Shown: positions 7,613 to 14,953 of the stretch, piece by piece | Layout: every line of letters starts with the position of its first letter | Numbering within the stretch: the stretch's first letter is position 1 | Source of the DNA: Luoshenia tenuis | GTDB lineage: Bacteria; Bacillota; Clostridia; Christensenellales; GCA-900066905 | Length of the DNA stretch: 64,000 bases | Assembly (NCBI RefSeq): GCF_014384745.1 | Contig: NZ_JACRSO010000003.1 | Location: forward strand, 372,001-436,000 | Direction of reading: 5' to 3' | Notes under the pieces: model-generated | Told to the model about the DNA's origin: nothing | What the model saw: the letters and a program-made list of their open reading frames with translations, nothing else | Database searches by the model: none | Program-made: the position numbers and the translations under genes

Positions 7613-8602
7613 ATGAAAAAATTTAAGCAATTAAAACGCTCGGTAAAGGCGGCTATGATCGGTACGGCAGCTACGTTGGCGGTGGGCGCGGCGGCGCTGG
7701 GATTTTACCTGACGGCGCCCAGCGGCTATATCGCGCTGGATGTAAACCCCAGTTTGGAGATTAGGACCAATCGCTTGAACCATGTAACCAGCGTAGAGGC
7801 GGCAAACGAGGATGGACGCAAGCTGTTGGAGGGCTATCGCCTGGATGACCACGACCTGGACGATGTGATCGAGGATCTGGTGGACCGGATGCTGCTGCAG
7901 GGATACTTAGGCGGCACGGGAGAGAACGATGTGCTGGTGACGGTGGAGGACGGAACGGTCTCCCCGGATACGGTGGAGCAGGTCAATCACAAGATCGCGG
8001 CGTATTTGGAATACCGCAGGGTGGACGCCCATGTGATGAACCAGAGCATCACACTGAGCCAGGAGCTGAAGGATAAGGCGCAGCAGTACGGCGTATCGGC
8101 CGGGAAGATGTCGGTGATCGACCGGTTGGTGGCGGGAGATCCCACGCTGACGCCGCAGGATCTGGCCCAGACGCGCATCAGCGATATTCTGAATTACGCG
8201 CAGGAGAAGGGCATTAGCCTGGCCTTTTTGGAGCAACGGCTGGACGATATGGAAGACCGGCTGGATGACCAGGACGACGAACATGTGGATGCGCTGGCTG
8301 ATGGCGTAGAAGATGTGATCGATCCGGATGACGATGCGGACGACCGTTATGACGACGTGGACGATCGCGATGACGATGCGGATGACCGGCATGACGACGT
8401 GGACGATCGCGATGACGATGCAGATGACCGATATGACGACGATGACGATCGCGATGACGATGCGGATGACCGATATGACGATGTAGACGATCGCGATGAC
8501 GATGCGGACGACCGCGATGACGACATGGACGATCGCGATGACGATGCGGACGACCGGTATGATGACGATGATGACGATATAAACGACGATGATGACGACT
8601 AG
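7613..8602 (+). CDS. RsgI-like membrane protein with Asp-rich repeat tail, no cytoplasmic sigma-binding domain
   Basis: A 329-residue protein. Residues 1-13 are short and basic, 14-34 form one membrane helix, and from residue 38 follows the RsgI extracytoplasmic domain (GYIALDVNPSLEIRTNR, then AANEDGRKLL). The Asn45-Pro46 pair matches the site of spontaneous cleavage described in RsgI anti-sigma factors. Residues 239-322 are six 14-residue repeats of the DDDADDRYDDVDDR type, strongly acidic. With only about 13 residues inside the cell it lacks the usual anti-sigma domain, so it may be a sensor, decoy or regulon member rather than an inhibitor. The start has GAGGAGAAGG upstream. It precedes the ECF sigma/RsgI pair by 110 bases. 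Confidence 0.8.
   Translation: MKKFKQLKRSVKAAMIGTAATLAVGAAALGFYLTAPSGYIALDVNPSLEIRTNRLNHVTSVEAANEDGRKLLEGYRLDDHDLDDVIEDLVDRMLLQGYLGGTGENDVLVTVEDGTVSPDTVEQVNHKIAAYLEYRRVDAHVMNQSITLSQELKDKAQQYGVSAGKMSVIDRLVAGDPTLTPQDLAQTRISDILNYAQEKGISLAFLEQRLDDMEDRLDDQDDEHVDALADGVEDVIDPDDDADDRYDDVDDRDDDADDRHDDVDDRDDDADDRYDDDDDRDDDADDRYDDVDDRDDDADDRDDDMDDRDDDADDRYDDDDDDINDDDDD
8327..8578 (+). repeat. In-frame 42-bp tandem repeat (six units)
   Basis: Six 42-base units encode the 14-residue DDDADDRYDDVDDR repeat; each unit is two 21-base half-repeats built on GAYGAYCGC/GATGACGAT. Copies differ mainly at silent positions and at the Tyr/His/Asp and Val/Asp/Met sites, so the protein repeat is kept under selection while the DNA drifts. 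Confidence 0.9.
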
Positions 8603-8711
8603 ATAGCCTAATGTAAAGATTATGTCAAGTTTATCGGGAAAACTGTAAGCGAAGGCCCTGCTTATGGTACATTATTGAGGAGAGAAAACTGTACTGAAAG
8701 GGGCTGTTGGC

Positions 8712-9293
8712 TTGATATTTGCGGTCGTGCTGGCCGGCGGGCAGGAAGAAAGGCGCGCACAACCATTGCGGATAGACGAGACGCTTTTCCCCCGGGTGGG
8801 GGAGGGCGACAGGGCAGCTTTTGAGCAGTTATACCAACTGACAGAGCGCGCCCTGTACGCGTATGTCCTCTCGATAGTCAAAGATCCGCACGACACGGTT
8901 GACATCGTGCATGCAACGTATGTAAAAATTCGATGCTGCGCGCACCTGTACCAGCCGATGGGCAAGCCCCTGGCATGGATGTTTACGATCGCCAGAAATT
9001 TAGCCAACAGCCTGCTGCGTCAGGGCGCGCGCACGCGTCCGCAGGGGGAGGAGATGCCCGAGGAGGCCTATATTTCCGAACCGCTGGACCGGATCGTGCT
9101 CAAGGCGGCATTGGAACGGCTGGAACAGAGTGAGAGCCAGATCATCCTGCTGCACCTTGTCAGCGGACTTAAGCACCGGGAGATCGCCCAGGATCTTGGG
9201 ATACCGCTGGCTACGGTATTATCCCGGTACCATAGAGGGCTAAAAAAGCTGCGGAAAATTTTGCTGGAGGGAGGCGGATATGATGCGCGCTAA
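8712..9293 (+). CDS. ECF-type RNA polymerase sigma factor
   Basis: A 193-residue sigma-70 family protein with region 2 (AFEQLYQLTERALYAYVLSIVKDPHDTVDIVHATYVKI...KPLAWMFTIARNLANSLLR) and region 4 (LEQSESQIILLHLVSGLKHREIAQDLGIPLATVLSRYHRGLKKLRK), and no regions 1 or 3, as in ECF factors. The TTG start at 8712 follows GAAAGGGG. Its 3' end overlaps the next gene by 14 bases, so sigma factor and RsgI-like protein are translationally coupled, the classic arrangement of a sigma factor with its membrane anti-sigma. Target genes unknown; the upstream Asp-rich protein is the obvious candidate. Confidence 0.9.
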   Translation: MIFAVVLAGGQEERRAQPLRIDETLFPRVGEGDRAAFEQLYQLTERALYAYVLSIVKDPHDTVDIVHATYVKIRCCAHLYQPMGKPLAWMFTIARNLANSLLRQGARTRPQGEEMPEEAYISEPLDRIVLKAALERLEQSESQIILLHLVSGLKHREIAQDLGIPLATVLSRYHRGLKKLRKILLEGGGYDAR

Positions 9294-10248
9294 AAAAATC
9301 GGACAGCGGCTGCAACGCGCTGTGGATCAGCTGCCCCACCCGGAACTGGATAAGATCTGGAAAGAAAGCGCTCCCCCCATGCCCGAGCATGACTACATCA
9401 CCCGGCAGGAGCGTGCGCCGGCGCGGCGCGCAAAACATACCTGGAAGTGGGCCGCCGCCTGTACAGCCTGCCTGGTGGCCCTGCTGGTGGGCGGGTATAG
9501 CTGGTACGGAGAAAATCTGTCCGTCTCGGCCGTGGTGGATCTGGATGTGAACCCCAGCTTCGAGATCGCGTTAAACCGCCAGGATAAGGTTTTGAAGGTA
9601 GACGCGCTCAATGCAGATGCGCGCAAGATCCTCAGTGGGCGGAACTATCAGGGCTGGGATATAGAGGATACTTTAGAAACGCTGCTGATCGCCATGGATG
9701 AAGGGCAGTATCTCTCCGACAAGGATAACGCGGTGCTGCTCTCCGTCAGCGCGGGGGAGCGCACCCAGAGCCTGACGCAGGCGCTGGAGGGGCGGATCTA
9801 CTTAGCGTCGGACACGGCCCAGATCCCGGTGACGGTGCATAGCCAGACGATGGACGGTGATGACGCGCTGCGCCAGACGGCCGCGGACTATGAGGTTTCT
9901 GCCGGCAAGCTGTACCTGGTGCGCGAGGTGGCAGGGATGCTGCCTGATTATACCGAGGCGGAACTTGCCAACCTGTCCATAGGCGAGCTGCTGCGCCTGG
10001 CGGGACTGGTTCACCTTGCCGATTTGGAGGACCCGCAGGCAGCGCCCTCTGCGACGCCTGCGCAGAGCACGCCTGCCCCAACGCCCGCGCCTGCGCCCAC
10101 CCCGGCCCCGACGCCGGTCCAGACGGCACGGCCCACAAAAACGCCCGTGCAGGATGATGACGATGACCAGGAGGATGACGACGATGACGATGGGAACGAG
10201 CGAGATGACGATGGGGATGACGACGGGGATGACGAGGACGACGATTAA
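9280..10248 (+). CDS. RsgI-like membrane anti-sigma factor with Pro/Ala linker and Asp-rich tail
   Basis: A 322-residue protein. About 54 cytoplasmic residues come first, the position for sigma binding; a single membrane helix spans roughly 56-76; the RsgI domain begins near 84 (AVVDLDVNPSFEIALNR) with the conserved Asn91-Pro92; then a Pro/Ala/Thr linker of the kind that crosses cell wall (residues ~255-285) and an Asp-rich tail. The ATG at 9280 lies inside the end of the ECF gene behind GGAGGCGG. By family precedent it holds the ECF factor at the membrane and releases it after extracellular-domain sensing and proteolysis. The acidic tail may bind cations or a polycationic ligand, which is inference. 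Confidence 0.85.
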   Translation: MMRAKKIGQRLQRAVDQLPHPELDKIWKESAPPMPEHDYITRQERAPARRAKHTWKWAAACTACLVALLVGGYSWYGENLSVSAVVDLDVNPSFEIALNRQDKVLKVDALNADARKILSGRNYQGWDIEDTLETLLIAMDEGQYLSDKDNAVLLSVSAGERTQSLTQALEGRIYLASDTAQIPVTVHSQTMDGDDALRQTAADYEVSAGKLYLVREVAGMLPDYTEAELANLSIGELLRLAGLVHLADLEDPQAAPSATPAQSTPAPTPAPAPTPAPTPVQTARPTKTPVQDDDDDQEDDDDDDGNERDDDGDDDGDDEDDD

Positions 10249-10273
10249 AGATGTATAGCAGATAAAATAAAAC

Positions 10274-10300
10274 AAAGGCCGCCCTTGCCGGGCGGCCTTT
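10274..10300. terminator. Bidirectional terminator between rsgI-like gene and spoVAC
   Basis: AAAGGCCGCCC / GGGCGGCCTTT with a five-base loop, between convergent genes. It closes the ECF operon on the plus strand and spoVAC on the minus strand, which is direct evidence that spoVAC is not transcribed on into spoVAD. Confidence 0.88.
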
Positions 10301-10314
10301 TGCTAAGGACGGGC

Positions 10315-10773
10315 TTAAGAGATGTTAAATACCAAGTAGATTAGCCCCACCACGATGGAGGCGCTGATGCCGTAGACCAGCACGGGCCCGGCCAGGGTAA
10401 AGAGCTTGGCCCCCACGCCCAGCACCAGTCCCTCGCTTTTAAACTCCATGGCCGGGGCGACGATGGAGTTGGCAAAGCCGGTAATCGGGACGATGGAACC
10501 GGCACCGGCGAATTTGCCGATCCGATCGTAAATGCCAAGGCCGGTGAGCAGCGCGCCTAAAAACACCATGACGATGGCGGTAAAGGCCGCGGCGTGCAGA
10601 TCGCTGTAGCCTAGCACGATGCGACCCAGGTAGCTGACCCCTTCGCCGATGGTGCAGATGATGCCGCCCACCAGAAAGGCTTTGACGCAGCCTGAAAACA
10701 GCTTGGTGTTCGGGGTCTTTTGGTTGACATAATCGTTATACGCCTTTTGTTTGGGCGTCATTTGACTTTTCAA
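10315..10773 (-). CDS. spoVAC: Stage V sporulation protein AC
   Basis: A 152-residue membrane protein of the SpoVA channel for Ca-dipicolinate; the Bacillus homologue behaves as a mechanosensitive channel subunit. Hallmarks are CVKAFLVGGIICTIGEGVSYLG and GIYDRIGKFAGAGSIVPITGFANSIVAPAMEFKSEG (shown in part), shared with SpoVAE. I prefer the TTG at 10773 because GGAGGG sits seven bases upstream; the ATGs at 10788 and 10779 lie on top of that site. The start lies inside the end of a small upstream frame (10736-10915), suggesting coupling. A terminator directly follows. Confidence 0.95.
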   Translation of the reverse strand: MKSQMTPKQKAYNDYVNQKTPNTKLFSGCVKAFLVGGIICTIGEGVSYLGRIVLGYSDLHAAAFTAIVMVFLGALLTGLGIYDRIGKFAGAGSIVPITGFANSIVAPAMEFKSEGLVLGVGAKLFTLAGPVLVYGISASIVVGLIYLVFNIS

Positions 10774-10915
10774 TTGCATTCCCTCCATTGTTGGTATCCG
10801 ACCGAGCCTCGAAGCTTGGAGACGGGCCGCGGTAGCGGCTTTCGTGCTCCTCGGTGGCGTTCATGCCGGACAAGTCGTTCACCGGGATATTATGCACCTT
10901 CATGCAGCCGATCAT
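10736..10915 (-). CDS. Small unrecognised gene between spoVAB and spoVAC
   Basis: A 59-residue frame, beginning MIGCMKVHNIPVNDLSGMNA and ending SNDAQTKGV, starts at 10915 or at the internal ATG 10903 (MKVHNIP, 55 residues), with AAAGGA just upstream. Third codon positions are almost all G or C over the first 40 codons, as in neighbouring genes, while the other frames on this strand are not. It is hydrophilic, has no membrane segment and overlaps the spoVAC start by 38 bases. I do not recognise a family. Its position in the spoVA operon suggests forespore expression. Confidence 0.55.
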   Translation of the reverse strand: MIGCMKVHNIPVNDLSGMNATEEHESRYRGPSPSFEARSDTNNGGNAIEKSNDAQTKGV

Positions 10916-10927
10916 TCCTTTCTTTTC

Positions 10928-11350
10928 TCAATAAAGGGGGTAGAGCCAGAACAGCAGCGAGGCCGCCAGCTTGCCCAGGATAATGCCGCCGATCAGATAC
11001 CGGGCGGTGTTCATCATGCGCAATCTCCGGATGCCCAGGGAGATAAACTCCAGCGACTCGGCCAGCGCGGCGGCCAGGATGCCCACGAATATGCCTAGCA
11101 TCAGCCCGGGCAGGGCGCCAAAGGCGGGGGCCAGGTTCCAGTGGGGCTGGGTCAGAGAGAGCAGCGAGAGCGCAAAGGCCCCCAGCGCGATGCACCCGCC
11201 CCAGGCATTAGAGGGCATGCGCACCCGCAGCGCCTGCGCCATGCGGGGCACTACCCCCAAAAGGTTTAAAAGCGCGCCCAGCGCCGCACCCACCACCGCC
11301 CCGGCGATGATATACAGTAGAACCAGCAACGCGGCTTGGAAAAAGTTCAC
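10928..11350 (-). CDS. spoVAB: Stage V sporulation protein AB
   Basis: A 140-residue integral membrane protein with about four to five helices and the SpoVAB pattern LLYIIAGAVVGAALGALLNLLGVVPRMAQ. It belongs to the SpoVA channel complex in the forespore inner membrane; its precise part in dipicolinate transport is not known in the family. Its ATG overlaps the spoVAA stop by four bases (ATGA), so they are coupled. Length is typical for the family. Confidence 0.92.
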   Translation of the reverse strand: MNFFQAALLVLLYIIAGAVVGAALGALLNLLGVVPRMAQALRVRMPSNAWGGCIALGAFALSLLSLTQPHWNLAPAFGALPGLMLGIFVGILAAALAESLEFISLGIRRLRMMNTARYLIGGIILGKLAASLLFWLYPLY

Positions 11351-11946
11351 GATCCGCCGCCCCCCAGCTGGTTTTTGCGGAAGTTCTCCACATCCTGCGC
11401 GTAGGTAAACTCCTTAAGCTCCAGCGGCGTAGGCTCCTGATATTTGCGCGCGCCGGGGCGCAGAAAGAAGATGCCCGCCCCCACGGCCAGCCCCACGCTG
11501 TAGGGCAGGCTGACCCAAAGGGGGTGCTCATCCATCTGCCCGGTGACCATCTCGTAGATCTGCTGGTGAACTTTGGGCATATCCACATCCGCGTGGAAGT
11601 AGACCACGCCAAAGCCCGCGCCCAAGGTCAGGATCAGCACCGCTAGCGCCGTGCGCCAGAATGCGGAAAACCCGCCCTTGGGGGAAGGGGGCTGGGGCAT
11701 CAGCCAGACCTCTATCTCCCCGGCCTGGATCAGCTCGTAGCCGGGATAATGGGCCTGGATCAGCGCGCAGACCGCTACGAAGGAGACCGGCTCCATGCCC
11801 TGGGGGCGGGCCTGCTGCACGCGCAGCTTTTCGATCCCCTTGGGCAGCCCCTGGGGGGACCAGAGGGTGGCGATATCCTTTAGGCAGATGCCTTGCCCCT
11901 TTTGAAAGACGAAGCGCTGCTTGAGCGCGATATAGAGCTTGACCAT
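11347..11946 (-). CDS. spoVAA: Stage V sporulation protein AA
   Basis: A 199-residue protein with a soluble N-terminal domain (MVKLYIALKQRFVFQKGQ, LKDIATLWSP) and two or more C-terminal membrane helices (FWRTALAVLILTLGAGFGVVYFHADVDMPKVHQQIY, shown in sense only by its family pattern). SpoVAA is found in Bacillus and only some Clostridia, so the full spoVAA-AB-AC-AD-AE set is informative about the lineage. It follows the stop codon of a small membrane gene directly (TAAATG). Confidence 0.9.
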   Translation of the reverse strand: MVKLYIALKQRFVFQKGQGICLKDIATLWSPQGLPKGIEKLRVQQARPQGMEPVSFVAVCALIQAHYPGYELIQAGEIEVWLMPQPPSPKGGFSAFWRTALAVLILTLGAGFGVVYFHADVDMPKVHQQIYEMVTGQMDEHPLWVSLPYSVGLAVGAGIFFLRPGARKYQEPTPLELKEFTYAQDVENFRKNQLGGGGS

Positions 11947-12102
11947 TTAGAGCAGGCTCCTTTCCACCGGCGTTTGGACAAAATACTGCCGCCCCACCGT
12001 GCCGCCGCCGTTTTGCAGCGAATCGGTCACCCAATAGATCACCACGGCCATAAAGATGGCCGCCAGCAGCGCCAGGATCGAGCGCATCTCCCACTTTGCC
12101 AT
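11947..12102 (-). CDS. Small single-pass membrane protein at the head of the spoVA operon
   Basis: A 51-residue frame starting ATG at 12102 behind GGTGG and ending TAA immediately before the spoVAA ATG. The N-terminus MAKWEMRSILALLAAIFMAV continues as VIYWVTDSLQNGGG, a clear membrane helix of about 20 residues, then a short polar tail ending ERSLL. Position, strand, tight spacing and codon use all support a real gene. No family recognised; a small accessory subunit of the SpoVA channel is possible but unproven. Confidence 0.65.
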   Translation of the reverse strand: MAKWEMRSILALLAAIFMAVVIYWVTDSLQNGGGTVGRQYFVQTPVERSLL

Positions 12103-12136
12103 AAATTACCACCTGCCTTACGCTTTTCTTCCCCTC

Positions 12137-12143
12137 TAGCATG
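12137..12143 (-). promoter_or_regulatory. Possible sigma-G -10 box upstream of the spoVA operon
   Basis: Read on the minus strand this is CATGCTA, matching the sigma-F/sigma-G -10 pattern CATnnTA, about 35 bases before the first gene of the operon. I could not find a convincing -35 at the right distance, so the call rests on one box plus position. Confidence 0.3.
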
Positions 12144-12200
12144 TACCAAGGGGGCGTTTTTCAAACCCGATTTTAAAAAACAAAGCGCCCGGGCGGCGAA

Positions 12201-12230
12201 TTGCGCCCGGGCGGGTAGGGGTGCTATAAT
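12201..12230 (+). promoter_or_regulatory. Promoter of the pyridoxal kinase gene
   Basis: TTGCGC (12201-12206), an 18-base spacer and a perfect TATAAT (12225-12230), about 40 bases upstream of the start. The -35 lies in one arm of a CGCCCGGGCG repeat that could fold or bind a protein. Confidence 0.7.
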
Positions 12231-12270
12231 GGTACGAAGCAAAAACCCTGAAAGAAAGGTTTGACCCTAA

Positions 12271-13122
12271 ATGAAACCACAAAAGCGCGTGGCGGCCATC
12301 CACGATATTTCCGGCTTTGGCAAATGTTCCCTGACGGTGGCGCTGCCCATCATCTCAGCTGCGGGGGTGGAGACCAGCGTGATCCCCACGGCGGTGCTCT
12401 CCACCCATACGGGCAATATCGAGGGGTTTACCTACCGGGACCTGACTGAGGATATTTTGCCCTTTGCACGGCACTGGAAATCTTTGGGAATACATTTTGA
12501 CGCAATCTATACCGGGTACCTGGGCTCATACCAGCAGATCGGCCTGATCGAAGAGGTGATCGACCTGCTTTCGGATGAGGATACCCTGGTGCTGGTGGAC
12601 CCGGTGATGGGGGACTATGGCCGGATGTACGCCCTGCTGGGCGAGGACTTCCCCCAGGGGATGCGCCGGCTGTGCGCCAAGGCGGACGTGATCATCCCCA
12701 ACTACACGGAGGCGGCCCTGCTGCTGGGCGAGCCTTACAGGGACGGGCCCTACGAGGCAGCGTTTGTGGAGAAGACGCTGAAAGGTCTGGCACAGCTGGG
12801 CTGCCCGCGCGTGGCGCTGACCGGTACGTGGCTGGAGGAGGCAACCTTAGGCGCGGCGGTGTACGACGCGCAAAGCGGGCAGGTGACCTATGCCATGGGG
12901 CAGCGGGTGGACGGGCCTTATCACGGCACGGGAGACGTATTTGGCAGCGCGCTTTTGGGGGCGCTGATGAACGATAAGCCCCTGGGGCAGGCCGCGCAGA
13001 TCGCCGTGGATTTCGTGGTGGGCAGCATCCTGCGCACGAAAGAGGCGGGGACGGACTGGCGCTACGGCGTGAACTTTGAGGCCGGGCTGCCGGCCTACAT
13101 CCGCGCGCTGGGGCTGGTATAA
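12271..13122 (+). CDS. pdxY: Pyridoxal/pyridoxamine kinase
   Basis: A 283-residue ribokinase-superfamily kinase that phosphorylates pyridoxal or pyridoxamine with ATP in the vitamin B6 salvage pathway, cytoplasmic. Visible signatures: N-terminal AAIHDISGFGKCSLTVALPI, the VDPVMGDYGRMY substrate region, and the C-terminal HGTGDVFGSALLGAL anion-hole/catalytic motif with the catalytic Asp in GTGD. Length is as expected. It has its own promoter and stands alone, facing a repeat-rich spacer. PdxY and the Clostridial PdxK-like form are hard to tell apart by eye. Confidence 0.92.
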   Translation: MKPQKRVAAIHDISGFGKCSLTVALPIISAAGVETSVIPTAVLSTHTGNIEGFTYRDLTEDILPFARHWKSLGIHFDAIYTGYLGSYQQIGLIEEVIDLLSDEDTLVLVDPVMGDYGRMYALLGEDFPQGMRRLCAKADVIIPNYTEAALLLGEPYRDGPYEAAFVEKTLKGLAQLGCPRVALTGTWLEEATLGAAVYDAQSGQVTYAMGQRVDGPYHGTGDVFGSALLGALMNDKPLGQAAQIAVDFVVGSILRTKEAGTDWRYGVNFEAGLPAYIRALGLV

Positions 13123-13192
13123 AAGTGTAAACGGGCCGGAAGAAGCAGGGGAATAGCGTCACGCATGCGTGAGAAGTATGGGTTTTGGTTCA

Positions 13193-13310
13193 GCGGCATC
13201 TCTCCCTCCGGCGCACCTTTAGGTGCGCCACCTCCCTCTGAGGAGGGAGGCAAGTGTGAGTGAAACCCAAGGGCGGAGCACGGGCGAAATGGTTCGTTTT
13301 ATTTTCATTC
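13193..13310 (+). repeat. R1 repeat, partial copy
   Basis: Keeps the CTCCCTCCGGCGCACC...GGTGCGCC hairpin and the CCTCCCTC/GAGGGAGG hairpin, then diverges from the full copy at 3842 after about 70 bases. Confidence 0.85.
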
Positions 13311-13321
13311 AGAGGGAGGCC

Positions 13322-13555
13322 GTAAGGCCGAGGAAGAATCCCGCGCATGGGCGGGAAAGCGGCGCTTGACCTGCGCTGCGTAAGTGCAGCATACGTGCTC
13401 GCCCTAGAAACGGCAGAACCAAACAACTCGGGGTTCGCTGCGGATTCGCCCTTCGCAGCACGTCGGCTCGGGCTTATCTCGCGCTCATTGGGCGCTGCAT
13501 CCGGCACTGCCGGCGCTCGCTCCGCGCCCTCGCTGGCAGCTCGGAATGACAGGAA
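13322..13555 (+). repeat. R2 element, long copy
   Basis: Begins AGGAAGAATCCCGCG and ends GCTCGGAATGACAGG; the ends match the inverted termini of the R2 family, with a longer interior than other copies. Confidence 0.55.
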
Positions 13556-13765
13556 ATAGTATTGGCGGGCTTTATCCAGGTATCAGGCGGATTTGCGCAC
13601 TGAAGAGGCAGGCAACTTTTTATTTGGCAAGGGTGGACGCAAAGCGACCCTGGCGGCCCGGACGGGCGGGATGGGTTTGCTCGATAGAGATTACGATTTT
13701 ATACGCGCCAATGACATTTATCAATAAAAAAGCGGGAGGCTGTCTGCCTTCCGCTTTTTGTACCC

Positions 13766-14770
13766 TCAAACCGCCACGGCGGCTTTTTTGCCCCGCAACC
13801 AGGCCACGGTATCGGCCAAGGTATGCGTCAGGTCCCGCGGGCGGTAGCCCAGGGTAGCGGTGGCCTTGTCGTGCGAGAAACGGTCATTACTGCGCAGGGT
13901 ATAGAGGGAATAGCGGGTGTAAAGCGGCCGGGCGTGTTTGCGCCGCGCCACAAAACCCATCAGCGGCGCGGCGGCCCGGGCCACCCAAAGGGGCAGGGTG
14001 AGGAGGCGGCGGCCCCCGCAAAGGCGCCGGACGATGGCCAGCACTTCCTGAACCTCGTAATGGCGGTTGGAGAGGATATAGCACTCGCCCGCGCGCCCTT
14101 TTTCCGCAGCCTTGAGGCAGCCATAGGCCACATCCCGCACGTCCACCAGATCGTACCCGCCCTTGACGCAGGCCGGGAGCTTGCCGGCCATATAATCCCG
14201 CACCAGCTGGACCAGATGGTTGCCCGCCTCATCAAAGGGGCCGATGATGCCGGAGGGCTGCACCACTACCGCATCCAGCCCTGCGCGGGCCGCCTCCAAA
14301 ACCGCTCTGGTAGCGGCGGCCTTACTCTTGGCATAGCCGCCCACCACCTGATCCGGATCGAAATCGCTGACCTCGGCCATGACCTCTAAGGGCTGTTTTT
14401 CCGGAATGGCATGGACGGAGCTGACATAGACCAAGCGCTTGACCCCATACTCCCGGCAAAGCGCGATGATGTTGCGGGTACCCTGCACGTTGACGGCGTA
14501 TAGGGCCGCGCTCTCTCCGCTGCCGATATCCACCAGCCCTGCGGCGTGGATGAGATAGACCTGGCGATCTTGGAGCCCTTCAAAAAAGGGACGCAGGGTA
14601 TCGGGCTTGCGCACATCGCCATGGTAATAGGTAACCAGCGGCCCATCTTGCGTGGGCTCGCCCGGCAGGGCCAGGGCGCGCACCTGCGCCCCCCATTTTT
14701 GCAACATCCGCACCAGCGTTCCGCCCAGGTGGCCAGTGGCGCCGGTTACGCAGTAGATCCGTTGTTTCAT
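13766..14770 (-). CDS. NAD(P)-dependent epimerase/dehydratase (extended SDR)
   Basis: A 334-residue extended short-chain dehydrogenase. The Rossmann nucleotide-binding motif is TGATGHLGG at residues 9-17 and the catalytic YxxxK is YAKSK, with the preceding VYVSSVHA strand. It belongs with NAD-dependent sugar-epimerase or dihydroflavonol-reductase-like enzymes; substrate unknown. The ATG at 14770 is chosen because GAGGTG lies seven bases upstream; an upstream GTG/ATG at 14800 has no site. Its C-terminus ends in basic residues (RGKKAAVAV). Divergent from the TetR gene, a frequent regulator-target layout. Confidence 0.88.
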   Translation of the reverse strand: MKQRIYCVTGATGHLGGTLVRMLQKWGAQVRALALPGEPTQDGPLVTYYHGDVRKPDTLRPFFEGLQDRQVYLIHAAGLVDIGSGESAALYAVNVQGTRNIIALCREYGVKRLVYVSSVHAIPEKQPLEVMAEVSDFDPDQVVGGYAKSKAAATRAVLEAARAGLDAVVVQPSGIIGPFDEAGNHLVQLVRDYMAGKLPACVKGGYDLVDVRDVAYGCLKAAEKGRAGECYILSNRHYEVQEVLAIVRRLCGGRRLLTLPLWVARAAAPLMGFVARRKHARPLYTRYSLYTLRSNDRFSHDKATATLGYRPRDLTHTLADTVAWLRGKKAAVAV

Positions 14771-14953
14771 ATTGAACACCTCGAATTTTATTGAACACAA
14801 TGTTGATTTTCTTTCTCATCTATATTATATTCTAATCAGCCTGTTTCAACAATCGCCCGCCGGATGCGGCAGGGGAGATAACCGACATAGCAAACAGGGG
14901 ATGTGCGGAAACAGAGCGTATTCACAAAAATTTTTCAAAGGGAGGCATGGGAG

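Larger units (their letters stand above)
13123..13765. other. Repeat-filled intergenic stretch
   Basis: About 640 bases with no supportable gene. It contains a partial R1 repeat (13193-13310) with both hairpins, an R2-like element (13322-13555) ending in GCTCGGAATGACAGG, and near 13730-13760 a hairpin AAAAGCGGAAGGC-type/GCCTTCCGCTTTTT that can terminate the minus-strand gene ending at 13766. Confidence 0.8.
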
